From: Pachypanchax playfairii
Lineage: Eukaryota; Chordata; Actinopteri; Cyprinodontiformes; Aplocheilidae
Reading direction: 5' to 3'
Length of the DNA: 64,000 bases
Assembly (NCBI GenBank): GCA_006937955.1
Contig: SSNP01000029.1
Coordinates: 3,553,065-3,617,064 of the forward strand
The notes beneath the pieces are model-generated. The model ran no database searches and was not told where the DNA came from. It saw only the letters and a list, made by a program, of their open reading frames with translations. Positions 25,337 to 36,618 of the stretch are shown one piece after another. Within the stretch, counting starts at the first letter, position 1. Every line of letters begins with the position of its first letter. The position numbers were made by a program, and so were the translations under genes.

Positions 25337-25422
25337 GTACGTTTCAGTCATGCTGTGAAAAGTATCGCTTTGTCGTCACACTCAGACGTGTCAGATCAGC
25401 AAATATATTTTAATATCAGAAG

Positions 25423-25791
25423 TAGGAATGCAACAATAACACTTATTTCAAATTGATATGATACAGATACTTGGATCAGAGTACTTACCGGTACAGAGTA
25501 CCAATGCTGATACTTCTACCACACCAAAACAAATACAGTGAACTGGAAGACAGATTTTATTTTCTTCTCTGCTTGTAACAACAAATGATGGTGAATTAGA
25601 TAAAAAGTAAAATATTTCTAAAAATTATTTAAAAAATATTAAAGTCAAAAATCAACATTTTCTGTGAAATTATTGTAGTTTCCACATTTTACTGTAAGTA
25701 TCGGTTCATGGTATCGGTTAACTTTAATCGATACCGATAAGAGTACGTTAGACGATGCACTGATGCCAGTATCGGTATCAGTGCATCCCTA
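25423..25791. mobile_element. hAT-type MITE with perfect 8-bp TSD
   Basis: The ends TAGGAATGCAACAATAAC and ATCAGTGCATCCCTA are imperfect inverted repeats. Identical octamers ATCAGAAG flank the element (25415-25422 and 25792-25799). The interior holds palindromic GGTATCGGTT / ATCGATACCGATA motifs and no ORF. Confidence 0.88.
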
Positions 25792-26051
25792 ATCAGAAGA
25801 TAATATGAGTAAATACAAAAAGCAGTTTTCAAATGATGATTTCATTTACTGAGAGGAAAAATGTATTTAAACCAATCAAATGTGAAAAAGGACGAGTCTT
25901 CTAAACGTAGTAACTGTGCTGGTGGGAACAGCTTAAAACAGGTAATTGGAGGGTTTCTGAGCATCAACAGCCTGTTTAAGATCTTGTCACATCATCTCCA
26001 TCAGATTTAAGTTTTGACGTTGACTAGGGCACCCCATCATTCAGAAACTTG

Positions 26052-26344
26052 AATGGTAAATGTTCTGTATTTGTATAGTGTTTTCTAGTCATTCAGACCA
26101 CTCAAAGCACTTTCACACTACAAGGTTTTACATTCACCCATTCACACAACCTGATATGTAAACCGGGGGGAGAGGGTAGGGGCTAACACTCACACAACCC
26201 GATACGCAGATCGGGGGCAACATGTGGTTCAGTGTCTTGCCCAAGGACACGTCGACATGTGGCGGTGGAAGCCGGGATCGATCCACCAACCTTCAAGTTG
26301 GAGGACGACCGCTCTAACCACTCATTTTAAGCCACAGCCGCCCC
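26052..26344. repeat. Fish dispersed repeat, copy 1
   Basis: Contains AATGGTAAATGTTCTGTATT, CACTCAAAGCACTTTCACAC, CATTCACCCATTCACACAAC, TGTCTTGCCCAAGGACAC and CCACAGCCGCCCC. A second, shorter copy lies at 38832-39050. It is a frequent interspersed repeat in teleosts. Non-coding. Confidence 0.75.
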
Positions 26345-27939
26345 CGAAGATGATCATGGTACCAAACCCAATTGTGATTGAGCTTCAGGTCAAAAACTGA
26401 TTGTCAGACATCGTCCTTCGTGGTTTTCTTGTCGAGACCAGACTTCATGGTTCCATCTTTTACACCAGATCCAGGTTCTGAAGCAGAAATCCTCCCCAGA
26501 CCATCACACTACCACCACTGTGTTTATCAGCTGGTGGTAATTGGACCAATGCTGTGGTGCTTCCAAACCCAGTCATGTGCAGGCTATGTGGGGTGTAATT
26601 GGGGGGGGGTTGATGTATCACCAGGTTTGTGGCTGCTTGATTAAAACACTGCAAAATGCAAAATATGTAATAATAATAAATAATTTTAGAGTATGTGTTC
26701 TTTTTGCTTGGAGAACATCACTGCACTGTGTGGTGGTGTGAAGAAAGTTTTTTCTCTGGTTTCTTGTCTTTTACATTTCACAGACACATGAAATGTTCAT
26801 GCTTTTTGGAATCTTTTAAACTTCATGCAGCCAAACACATGATGTTTTAACTGATTACTTGATTCTAGTCTGGTGGTAATCAGACATGGGAGTGACTCAT
26901 GGAATGGAATTCAGCTTTAGAAAGAAATGTGATGAATCACAGTTAAAAGTGAGGGGTGGGACTTTTTATCCTTTAATAAGTGAAATCCTCATTTAAAAAG
27001 TGCAGTTGTGATTTCCTCCAGCTTTCTTTGTCTGATGATTCTCAAACAATCAAGCAAAAATAAAACCAGTCTGTAAGAGGGAAATCTCAAGACTGTGAGT
27101 GTTGATATAGTAGAATGAGGTCAGATGTTGTTATGCTGTTAACAATAAACTAATGCATCTAATAGATAATCCTGAAACCTGCTTCATACAATAGAATTAG
27201 AGATAAGACATAACTCTCTTTTTTAAAAGATTAGATAGAATTACTTATAGACTTCTAGATTCTACAAATTAACGTGATTCATGCTCAGTCGAACAGCTTT
27301 CAGATGCACACTGGCTCAATTTGATGGAGAACAAATTACAGCTAACTATAAATGTTCAGCATGAATGGTTTGGGTACAAACAGCTTTGTTCACATCACTC
27401 CGGTCTGCCTGGGCCATTTACAAACATTTAAGACTGAGCATGTGCAGGAGGAAGAGATTACAGGGAAGGATGTTTATGGTGTTACAATTCTGTCAGAAGT
27501 GAGAACAATTTATTTAACCCTGTTTAGATATTATCTACTCGCACGAGCAGATTCTTTCCTCTCATGCAGATTTTTTCTTTGCACAAGCAGTTTCTTCCCT
27601 TGCATGTAAATTCAACACTCAAGCAGATTCAACCAATTCTGCTCGTGCGGGTATGTGACTTTTGACAGTTTGGAGGCGGAGCCCAGCTGCAGTACTGACC
27701 CTCACATGATTGGTCCTTTACAATCAGTCACGCCCACATGAGGAAAGAATCAGTTTGTGCAAGTAGATAATATCTGTGTAGAGTGAAATCAATTGTTGTC
27801 AGTACTTTTTACAGCATTTTAACACCATAGATGTTGGAATTGGTATGAAAAATCCTCCTGTTACCTGTGTAGTTATAAACTGTTTTCACAAACTGTCTTT
27901 ATTCTGACATACTGTTTGACTGTGTTTCCATGACACATG

Positions 27940-28475
27940 GGGTGTTTCTCAATGTCAAGGAACCTTACCTACCGAGGCACTGCCTTGGTAGAGGAGGCGT
28001 CTTGCTTACAAGGACACTGCAACAGACTTCACTCACATGACCGCAGCTGCCTGCTCACGCGCACTGTTTACGCCCCGCCCATCGCCCATTGAGCTAGAAA
28101 TGTTAATAAAAATTAAGATAAAATAAATGTGCAAGGGAGTTAATACCTTCTAGCCACCAACTACAAAGCAACTAACCAACCGTACTTAACTCAGTTAACT
28201 TACATTTAAACCTTTGAAGCCTTTGAAGTAGCTGCTGTCGGCTCCTCAACCACCATTTTTTGAAAATACCGCAGTGTTTTCTGGGAAATTTGTGACCAAG
28301 GGAAGGCATCAAGGCACGTCCCATGTATCCTTGGTATGTTAGCTAAACAGCGGGCAAACCGAGTACCGATGCCTCGGTAGCATATGAACATTGGAACGTG
28401 CCTTGACGTATCTCCTAGGCAACCGGGGCGGGACCAAGGCATCAAGGCAACGTTCCTTGGCTTTGAGAAACACCC
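27940..28475. mobile_element. Inverted-repeat MITE (GGGTGTTTCTCAA ends)
   Basis: Begins GGGTGTTTCTCAATGTCAAG and ends with the inverse TTTGAGAAACACCC. ATG directly flanks both sides (27937-27939 and 28476-28478), a possible 3-bp target duplication, so a PIF/Harbinger-like origin is possible. The interior repeats the motif AAGGCATCAAGGCA and has no transposase. Confidence 0.65.
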
Positions 28476-30127
28476 ATGGTGGAGGTTTGGATTGATCTAG
28501 GAAATTTAAAAGGAAGTAATAAAAAAAAAAAGTGTGGTCTAGGTGTGTTGGGAAGTTCACGTCCTACAAGTTTGGACCTGATGAAGCACATCAACTTTAA
28601 CAGAGATTTTTTGAACTTTTTAGAATTTAGTAAACTGAGATTTATTCATAATATTTCTACCATCAAGGTTAAAGTTTTCTGTTTAATCAAAACATTTTTG
28701 TACATAATTGAAAAATAAATATAATTGTAAAAACACTCAGGATACAATGCACATTTATAAAAAGAATATTCCCTGCTTATCAGTCATGATGTGAGTTCCA
28801 TGTGCACCTTCTGCATTTTAACATATATTTATACTTTCAGTGCAAAAGTTCAAAGTACACAAATGTTTCAAATTACAAAAAAAGATACAATTTCTGTCTG
28901 TAAAATGTCACATTTTACTTTTATAAATAACATTTTTGATTCAGATCCAGATGTTTTTATTTGATAAAGAAGTCAAATCAGTAATTTAATTTTAACAGTT
29001 TATTAAGTGCATTTATGTATTTAAATCCTGATCTTAAAAAAAAAGATTAGATCAAAACAAATTTGTTGTTACTCGTCCTTAATAAACAAACAAACAAAAC
29101 AAAAAACCAACTATTAAAAGCTCCAGCTTCATCTCATCAGTCTATAAGATCTTCTATTTTCTCCCAGAAGCTTCTGGAGTTCAGTCCAGAGTCTCTTTGA
29201 TCTTCTTCTATGGATCCATGATGGTTCAAAATAAGACTGATGGAGGAATCATACTGTAACATACCAGAACCATCCCAGTTGTAAATACTGTCCCACAATG
29301 CAACAGATATTTGAGGGATTTCTTGTACATTATTGTTCTCTCAGCTGTACATGACATGACCTAAACTGTTTACACTCTCTCTGCTGTGCTGTTAGAAGAG
29401 CTCAGCATGCAGCAACTTCCCCTTCAGTTTGAAAGGAATGAATAAATTATAAAAAACTGCTTTTAAGCTTTTCATAATTTATTCACTTTAAGCACCTAAC
29501 ATGCACTGACGCAAACACAACTCCTTATTCCTCAGACCTCAGCTGCTTGTTTGCATTTATTTCTGGAGGTTTAACAAGTTACACAAGCGAAACAGAGATT
29601 TTCTACTTTAGAAGCAGACGACTTGCTCTTTTCCACCCCAAATCTTTCTTGTCTGTGTTTCTGTGTGGAAAACTGTTTGATCCACGATGTCCTCCTGGTT
29701 ATTCCTTTTCTTGAGAAAGCACAGATAGAAAGACTCAACCTCTGTCCCCAGAGTTTTACTAAAGATGCTCCGCTCTGAGATATGTCCTAATTATATTATA
29801 AGAGCCTCTTGTTTTCTCAGTGGTTGGCTACTGTTTCCAGTCATCATCAGTCAGTGGCACTGTGTGGGAGGCCTCTACAACTTGTACACTAGGGACATGT
29901 GTGAGTAATGAGTAAATATAGCTCACTTTATCTTCTAATGTGAAGGTGAAAAAAACCAAAACATCCAAACGCAGCGACAGTTTGTTTAAACTTACAAATC
30001 TTCTAGTGGGTTTCGTGCCTCCCAGGAGGTTAAACATTTGTATTTTCAGGAGATTTTTTAGCAACATTTCCAGCTTGTTTATTTTTTGGACCTAACTGCA
30101 GTTTTCCTCCTACATCTCTGTTCTCAG

Positions 30128-30230
30128 CTCCAGTATTTGACTACGAAGACATTCCTTCTCCTCTGAGCGAGTCAGAGAGCACCATCACCATTTTGCTTCG
30201 CCCTGCCCTCGGGAGAGGAGCTCCTGTCAG
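30128..30230 (+). CDS. ptpru: ptpru exon G: FN3 repeat 4, first part
   Basis: Acceptor TTCTCAG, donor GTATAA, 103 nt, phase 1 to phase 2. The product (after the split Ala codon) is APVFDYEDIPSPLSESE, then STITILLRPALGRGAPV. ITVLLRPA-GRGAP is conserved in R2B phosphatases at the start of the fourth FN3 repeat. The donor GTATAACT is weaker than the others in the gene but is fixed by the reading frame into exon H. Confidence 0.94.
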
Positions 30231-31029
30231 GTATAACTAATACACACTTCGCACCTACGCTGGTGCTCATTCAGAGCTTCTCCACGCTGATATTTATAGC
30301 TGAAACAACTCAATGGAGCATCAGGACTTGGCTTGTTTGACTTTAGAGTACAGCAAAAACAAAATGTACGAAAAACCCAAATGTCATACCAGACTAACCA
30401 AAGTGGTTAGTTTGCAGAGTTTCAGGATTTTTGCAGCAAATGTATAAAAAGATTCATCCTCATTTCAGACTGGAGTTTTATTACTCAGCCTCAGATCTCA
30501 CTTATTGTATTAAACTGTGTCATTATTGAATTAAAACAATACACCAGTTTGCTATGAGAGACACGTACATAAACCCAGAGTGTTGTTAGAATAAACTTGT
30601 TGAAGAACATGAACAAGAACATCTATATTGTAGCTGAAGTCATGTGTTCATATGAAAAAGTCATAATTAGATTGTTTTTAACATGAGGTTGTAGTTGGTA
30701 AATGTATTATCTCCTGATAGTTAAAACAAACTTACCTTTAAATAAGGTGTAAGCAATGAGTTTATATTAATAGAGGGGACATCCCACTGCAGAAAGTAGC
30801 CGAAGTACACAGCTGTGTATAACTGCACCAATCAATATGAAAAAACTAAAAATGTGACATTTCACGAGTAAGTTATTAGTGTTATCTACTAAAAGAGAAC
30901 TTGTAGCATATATTTTAAGAGGTTTTAAGTGAATTTATTGTCAGTATATTGGAAATTTAGACTAATCTTGTAGCAATGTTACAACAATTTATTACAACTA
31001 CACTTTTATTATTATTATTTTATTATTTT

Positions 31030-31198
31030 TACACTTTTATTTGGGCAAGCTTTTGGTTGGCTGGACTTTTGGTGTGATTATTATTCTTTTTTATCTTTGA
31101 CTGTTTATGCTGTTTATTGAATTAATTGTGAAGCACTTTGTGATTTTTATCTGTGAAAGGTGCTATATAAATAAAGTTTATTATTATTATTATTGTTA
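31030..31198 (+). mobile_element. Truncated retroelement 3' tail
   Basis: Ends with GAAGCACTTTGTGATTTTTA, then AGGTGCTATATAAATAAAGT followed by TTATTATTATTATT. This 3' end is shared by several fish non-LTR families. No coding part remains. The contained AATAAA could serve as a cryptic polyadenylation signal in the sense strand of ptpru. Confidence 0.5.
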
Positions 31199-32529
31199 TT
31201 ACAACTAATACAAACCTAACTTATTCAAAGTCAATGTTATCATTCGAATTTTCCCCATTTTTCACATTTTATGTTAGAGTAATCTATCAAAATGTATCAT
31301 GTAAAAAATGTAATATCAAAACAGATTAAATATCTGCTTCTATGTGTACATCCACCAGCAGCCATGTTTGTTTTGCTTTACCTGCCTGGACACGTGCTGC
31401 CAATCATACCTGAACACCCGCCCCAAAGCACAATGCTAACACATGATTGGTGCGAACGTTTTTTTGACCGAAATATACGGTTGTCAATGGAGCAGTTCAA
31501 GACGGATCTTTGTGGGTTTGGAAAACTCCAAATCTCGTGAGAATTCGTCTTGCAGCGTGAGGCTAACACCCTCCTGCACTCTGAGTCAGATTACTGAGAA
31601 GTGACATCACACATCAATGAATCAGATGTGGACAGCAGACAGCAGCTGTTTTACTGTAACTGTCATCTCATTCCAGTTTGTAGTCTGGAAGCAGGATTTG
31701 TAAAAACCTGGAGAGCAACATGAGTCAAGTTCTAGTGTGGAAACAGAAATATACAGTACGATGTTTGAGTGGAGAGAGTCTGTCAGGAATCTCAACCATA
31801 CGACGTATCTACTGTCCTGCACTCACAGCATGATGTGCATGTGTGCTGAGCAAGCTGGTTATGTCATAATGTCTGATTACTGGAGTGAAAACCAAAAACC
31901 AGCTGAACCCAGAGACATATAAAAAGAGGATAAAGACAGGCAGCTGGACGGGTAAACATCTGGAGCCAGAGCAGAGGGGAACTGACACTGAGTGAGTAGT
32001 GAGAAGTTGTGATTGGTGGACAGAACGTTGTTCCTGGTGAATGACTAGACAAGTCTTTTCCACACAGTGGTAGTTGTTCTGATCTGGAAACATCTGCTTG
32101 TGGGTTACATACAGAGGAGATCCAGTAGAAACAAGAACTAATGACTTTTCTCAGAAGGTTAACGAGAAAATTGACTGGAGAGGTGCTGCAGAGACAATCA
32201 CCAAACATGGCTGAACAGTGTGAAGTTAAGGAGCAACAAACACCCAGTTGATGTACTTCCAGAACTGGTGAGAGGATTGCATGCAGGTGTTACTCAGCAG
32301 CAGCGTGCACAGGTAGAAGGACCTCACAGAGTGTGAGCAGCCCGGAGCTTACCTGTAAACAGAAACAAGGAGGAAATGTAAAGGAAAGAAAAACAAAAAT
32401 AGATGAAGAGAAAAGGATAAAGACTCAGACTCAAGACTGGACTCCTCGGCCCAGAACTCTGTCAATGTCAATATCAGAGACGAGCAGAAGAGGACAACAA
32501 CACAAACACCAGTTTATGTTTATAAAAAC

Positions 32530-33309
32530 TAGTGCTGTCAAACAATTAAAATATTTAATCGTGATTAATCGAATTTATGTCCAAGTTAATTTGCAATTAA
32601 GCTTGATTAATCGCACATTATCTAGTTCAAGTGTCCCTTGATTTCTTTTTTGTCCCAGTTATTTTTTTCTCATTTTAATGCTCTTATGGAAGAGTGGATC
32701 GGCTTGCTTTGTGCAAATGTTTTTTTGAAAAAAAACACTGGCATATACCTAAATTCAACAGTCATTCACAGTTGGAGAAAATGATCTCACACACAATATA
32801 ACACTGTTCAACAGAAGGCTGAAGAAAAAAGTGTCACATAAGCCATCTCTTCAACAGGGATCAAAACAGGGGGAGAGAGACTTGATTCTCACGGCGAGTA
32901 AAAAAAACACTCAAAACAATTTTCGTTTTCGTTCATTGATTTAACGGAAGCTTAATAAAGCAAGAACTTCGACAGGGAAACTTGTCCTTTTATCAGTCTA
33001 GTTTCAGTCTAGCGAGAAACTGATCTGAAGGGCTGTGAAGCTTGTCGGCTCCGCCCCTCTGGCTGCGGTGCGCGCTCCCGAGACAGGGGAAACAGAATAT
33101 TTCAGGGGAACACATTTTCGCACAAGACCGGTCTTACTAGAGCCGGTGTGATGTTGTAGTTTTCTAACGTAACGAGTTTTTTGCAAAATCGTGGAGAAAA
33201 ACTACAACGGGCTGGCCCAAATAGAACGAGCGTTAATCTCGCGATAAAAAACGCCGTTAAAATGGGTTTCAGTTAATGTCATTAATAACGCGTTTAACTG
33301 ACAGCACTA
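32530..33309. mobile_element. hAT-type element with perfect 8-bp TSD
   Basis: Begins TAGTGCTGTCAAACAATTAA and ends with TTAACTGACAGCACTA. Flanked by identical ATAAAAAC (32522-32529 and 33310-33317). Subterminal TTAATCGTGATTAATCG repeats are typical of this fish MITE family. It is 780 bp with no transposase. Confidence 0.92.
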
Positions 33310-33337
33310 ATAAAAACACCTGAGTTTAAGTTCTTTC

Positions 33338-34517
33338 AGTCTCCAAGACCTGGACAGACCCAAACACACCTGGACAACTCCAGACAGCCTCCAAGACCTG
33401 GACAGACCCAAACACACCTGGACAACCCCAGACAGCCTCCAAGACCTGGACAAACCCAAACACACCTGGACAACCCCAGACAGCCTCCAAGACCTGGACA
33501 AACCCAAACACACCTGGACAACCCCAGACAGCCTCCAAGACCTGGACAAACCCAAACACACCTGGACAAACCCAAACACACCTGGACAACCCCAGACAGC
33601 CTCCAAGACCTGGACAAACCCAAACACACCTGGACAACCCCAAACAGCCTCCAAGACCTGGACAAACCCAAACACACCTGGACAAACCCAAACACACCTG
33701 GACAACCCCAGACAGCCTCCAAGACCTGGACAAACCCAAACACACCTGGACAACCCCAGGCAGCCTCCAAGACCTGGACAAACCCAAACACACCTGGACA
33801 ACCCCAGACAGCCTCCAAGACCTGGACAAACCCAAACACACCTGGACAACCCCAGACAGCCTCCAAGACCTGGACAAACCCAAACACACCTGGACAAACC
33901 CAAACACACCTGAAGAACCCCAGACTGCCTCCAAGACCTGGACAGACCCAAACACACCTGGATAACCCCAGACAGCCTCCAACACCTGGACAGACCCAAA
34001 CACACCTGGACAAACCCAAACACACCTGGAGAACCCCAAACACACCTGGACAACCCCAGACAGCCTCCAAGACCTGGACAAACCCAAACACACCTGGACA
34101 ACCCCAGACAGCCTCCAAGACCTGGACAAACCCAAACAAACCTGGACAAACCCAAACACACCTGGACAACCCCAGACAGCCTCCAAGACCTGGACAAACC
34201 CAAACACACCTGAAGAACCCCAGACTGCCTCCAAGACCTGGACAGACCCAAACACACCTGGATAACCCCAGACAGCCTCCAACACCTGGACAGACCCAAA
34301 CACACCTGGACAAACCCAAACACACCTGGAGAACCCCAGGCAGCCTCCAAGACCTGGACAAATCCAAACACACCTGGAGAACCCCAGACAGCCTCCAAGA
34401 CCTGGACAAACCCAAACACACCTGGACAACCCCAGGCAGCCTCCAAGACCTGGACAAACCCAAACACACCTGGACAACCCCAGACAGCCTCCAAGACCTG
34501 GACAAACCCAAACACCC
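33338..34517. repeat. 48-bp minisatellite array (about 1.2 kb)
   Basis: The basic unit is 48 bp: CCTCCAAGACCTGGACAAAC, then CCAAACACACCTGG, then ACAACCCCAGACAG. Some units carry an extra 20-bp CTGGACAAACCCAAACACAC. There is a higher-order structure: 33901-34020 is repeated exactly 300 bp later at 34201-34320. The plus strand is almost T-free. The minus strand is open in all three frames for 402-420 codons because the unit has no antisense stop in any phase. Intronic; I do not call these frames genes. Confidence 0.95.
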
Positions 34518-34596
34518 CCGGATTTTGAAATACTCAGACCAGCCCGTCTGGCACCAACAACCACGTTCAAAGTCACTGAAATCACCTTTCTTCTCC

Positions 34597-34731
34597 ATTC
34601 TGATGCTGGTTTGAACTGCAGCAGATCATCTTGACCATGTCCACATGCCTTAATGCATTAAGTGCTGTCATGTGATTGGCTGATTCAAGCAGTTGGACAG
34701 GTATGCCTAATAAAGTGGCCAGTGAGTGTAT
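34597..34731. repeat. Fish dispersed repeat fragment
   Basis: Contains TTTGAACTGCAGCAGATCAT, CATGTGATTGGCTGATT and GGTATGCCTAATAAAGTGGC. I recognise this as a common fish interspersed repeat 3' segment. It sits directly beside the minisatellite. Non-coding. Confidence 0.6.
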
Positions 34732-35607
34732 ATCAGACAGTTGCTTTTAACTGAATTCATTTTCATAAACAAACAAGCAAATAAATGAATAAATGAGTAA
34801 ATGATTAAGTGATTAATGAATGATTTTAATGGTGAAAACATTAAATTTTACTTGTGATGAAAGTAGATGAAACATTTCAAGGTCAGACACTCCAGTTCAA
34901 CATTAAAGAAAACATTTATCTTTCTTAACAAACACTTTAATCTATCATCTTGTTGTAAAACAATAGTTACTAATGCAAGTATGAAAACATAATTATCTAG
35001 AAAAGCGCCGTGGTTTGGACTGTTATTGACATTACCCCCACTTTGTTACATGATCAGATTACGTTGACATGCACAGCAACTTTTTTACTGTTGACTTTAT
35101 TATGATTAACTATGATGTGAATTTATGTGTCAAACAAAATTATCTGGTCATTTTTGAATTTACAATTCACAGATGAATTATTCATGTAAACAATTTCCCT
35201 CCTTATGCCTCAGAGATGTTTGCTCACATCCGAAGTCTTAATCACATCCACATCCGTTACCTCAGAATGTCTTTGGTCTCAAAGTTTGTCTGTTTTCCTC
35301 ACAGTGTTTCTTTTCTGCAACAGCAAACCTTTAGCTGTTAAACAGCACACAGTTAAAAACACATGTTTCTCATCCATTCACTCAAACATTTAGACAGTTA
35401 AATATAAATATTTACTCTCTATATGCAGCATCATCCAAACCCAGAGTTTTTGCATTTCAATAAGAGATTTACACCTAAATTTGATTCATTTTATTTTCTG
35501 TTTGCTTGTGTTGTTCTTTATTTTGATACTACAGAGTTTTCTAATAAAACTGAGGAAGGAACATGTTTTCATTGTTCAGTACTAATCCTTATATTCTTTT
35601 CTTCCAG

Positions 35608-35887
35608 TGCCTACCAGGTGGTGGTGGTGGAAGAGGATGGGTCCCGTCAGGTGAGAAGGAGGGAGCTGGGCACCGTGGATTGTTTTCCTACTCCAAATTC
35701 ACACAACGAGGCCCAAGCCAAAGGCTCTCCACATTACTACACAGCTGAGCTGGCTCCTAGCAGTCTGCCAGAGGCCACTCCTTTCACCGTGGGTGACAAC
35801 CACACCTACAACGGCTACTGGAACAGTCCGTTAGACCCCACCAAGAACTACCTCATCTACTTCCAGGCTGCCAGCAACTTCCGAGGG
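35608..35887 (+). CDS. ptpru: ptpru exon H: FN3 repeat 4, second part, with probable furin site
   Basis: Acceptor CTTCCAG, donor GTAGGA, 280 nt, phase 2 to phase 0. It encodes AYQVVVVEEDGSRQVRRREL, then PHYYTAELAPSSLPEATPF, TVGDNHTYNGYWNSPLDP and KNYLIYFQAASNFRG. The basic cluster RQVRRR in the fourth FN3 repeat matches the position where R2B receptors are cleaved by furin-type convertases, giving two non-covalently linked subunits. TVGDN-TY-G-WN-PL is a family hallmark. NHT is a sequon. This is the largest contribution to the membrane-proximal FN3 repeat. Confidence 0.96.
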
Positions 35888-36069
35888 GTAGGAACCATCA
35901 GAATTCACTTCAAGCTTTCTAATCCTCACACTGATTTATGCATCAGCAACCTGACACTCAGTTTAGATTAATATCAGGTGACAGTAGACACGAAGCAGAA
36001 GACACCAGAGAAGAAGGAGTTTTTTATTATTAGTATATACGTTCAAATATAAACCTAATCACTATTTAT

Positions 36070-36618
36070 AGGTACATTATGTAAGAATTGATCTTGTTGT
36101 CAAATTCAAATACTGCCGTTCATATAGAAAAAAAAAATGCCTCAGCCACTCACCCCCTCCCCCCCCTGATTTTTCTGTTGGGTTGCCAGTTCTGATGTTG
36201 ATCCTCGTTTAGTTTAGTTTAGTTTAGTTATTTGTTTAGTTTTTGGGAAGGTCTATTTGTTCAGCGTTGAGTTTTCCTAAGTGCGTTTGAACGCCCCATC
36301 ACGTGCAGCTCGGCTGATCAGTTGGAAGGATGTGGTGGTTTCTTACTTTTTGCTGCTGCTCGTTGTGGAATTCCAGCTGCTTGTGTTGAAGACTTGGCAG
36401 CCTTGCAGACTCACATGTGATTCGTTATAGAACCAGGAAGTCTGGACGTGTAAATAATGATTCTGGTCAAGGCCTACTCTTTTAAAATGACCTAAACTAG
36501 CGACCACCCAACCAGCTCAGATCCAGATCTGTTACAATGTGACTTTATTTTCAACATCAGCGGGACATTAAACTGTTGTGTTAGTATTTACCTGTAACAT
36601 TCTTACATACTGTACTTT
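36070..36618. mobile_element. Probable inverted-repeat MITE
   Basis: The left end AGGTACATTATGTAAGAATT is matched in inverse by TTCTTACATACTGTACTTTT at the right. Target duplication not resolved. The interior includes TTTAG pentamers (36203-36230) and a C-rich tract, with no ORF. Confidence 0.5.

Larger units (their letters stand above)
25337..30127. other. Intron F-G
   Basis: Contains a hAT MITE with perfect TSD (25423-25791), a fish dispersed repeat (26052-26344), and an inverted-repeat element (27940-28475). The stretches 26700-27900 and 28500-30100 show no recognisable features. Confidence 0.75.
30231..35607. other. Intron G-H
   Basis: Contains a LINE-like 3' tail (31030-31198), a hAT element with perfect TSD (32530-33309), the 48-bp minisatellite (33338-34517), and a dispersed repeat (34597-34731). 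31200-32500 and 34750-35600 show nothing recognisable. Confidence 0.75.

Noticed and set aside
33338..34517. Repeat array resembling a CRISPR
   Set aside because: The units are contiguous with no unique spacers, and the context is a vertebrate intron.
33307..34598. Three overlapping antisense ORFs of 402-420 codons
   Set aside because: They follow from a stop-free 48-bp tandem unit; no domain, no start context and no non-repetitive protein sequence of note. Reported as a minisatellite.
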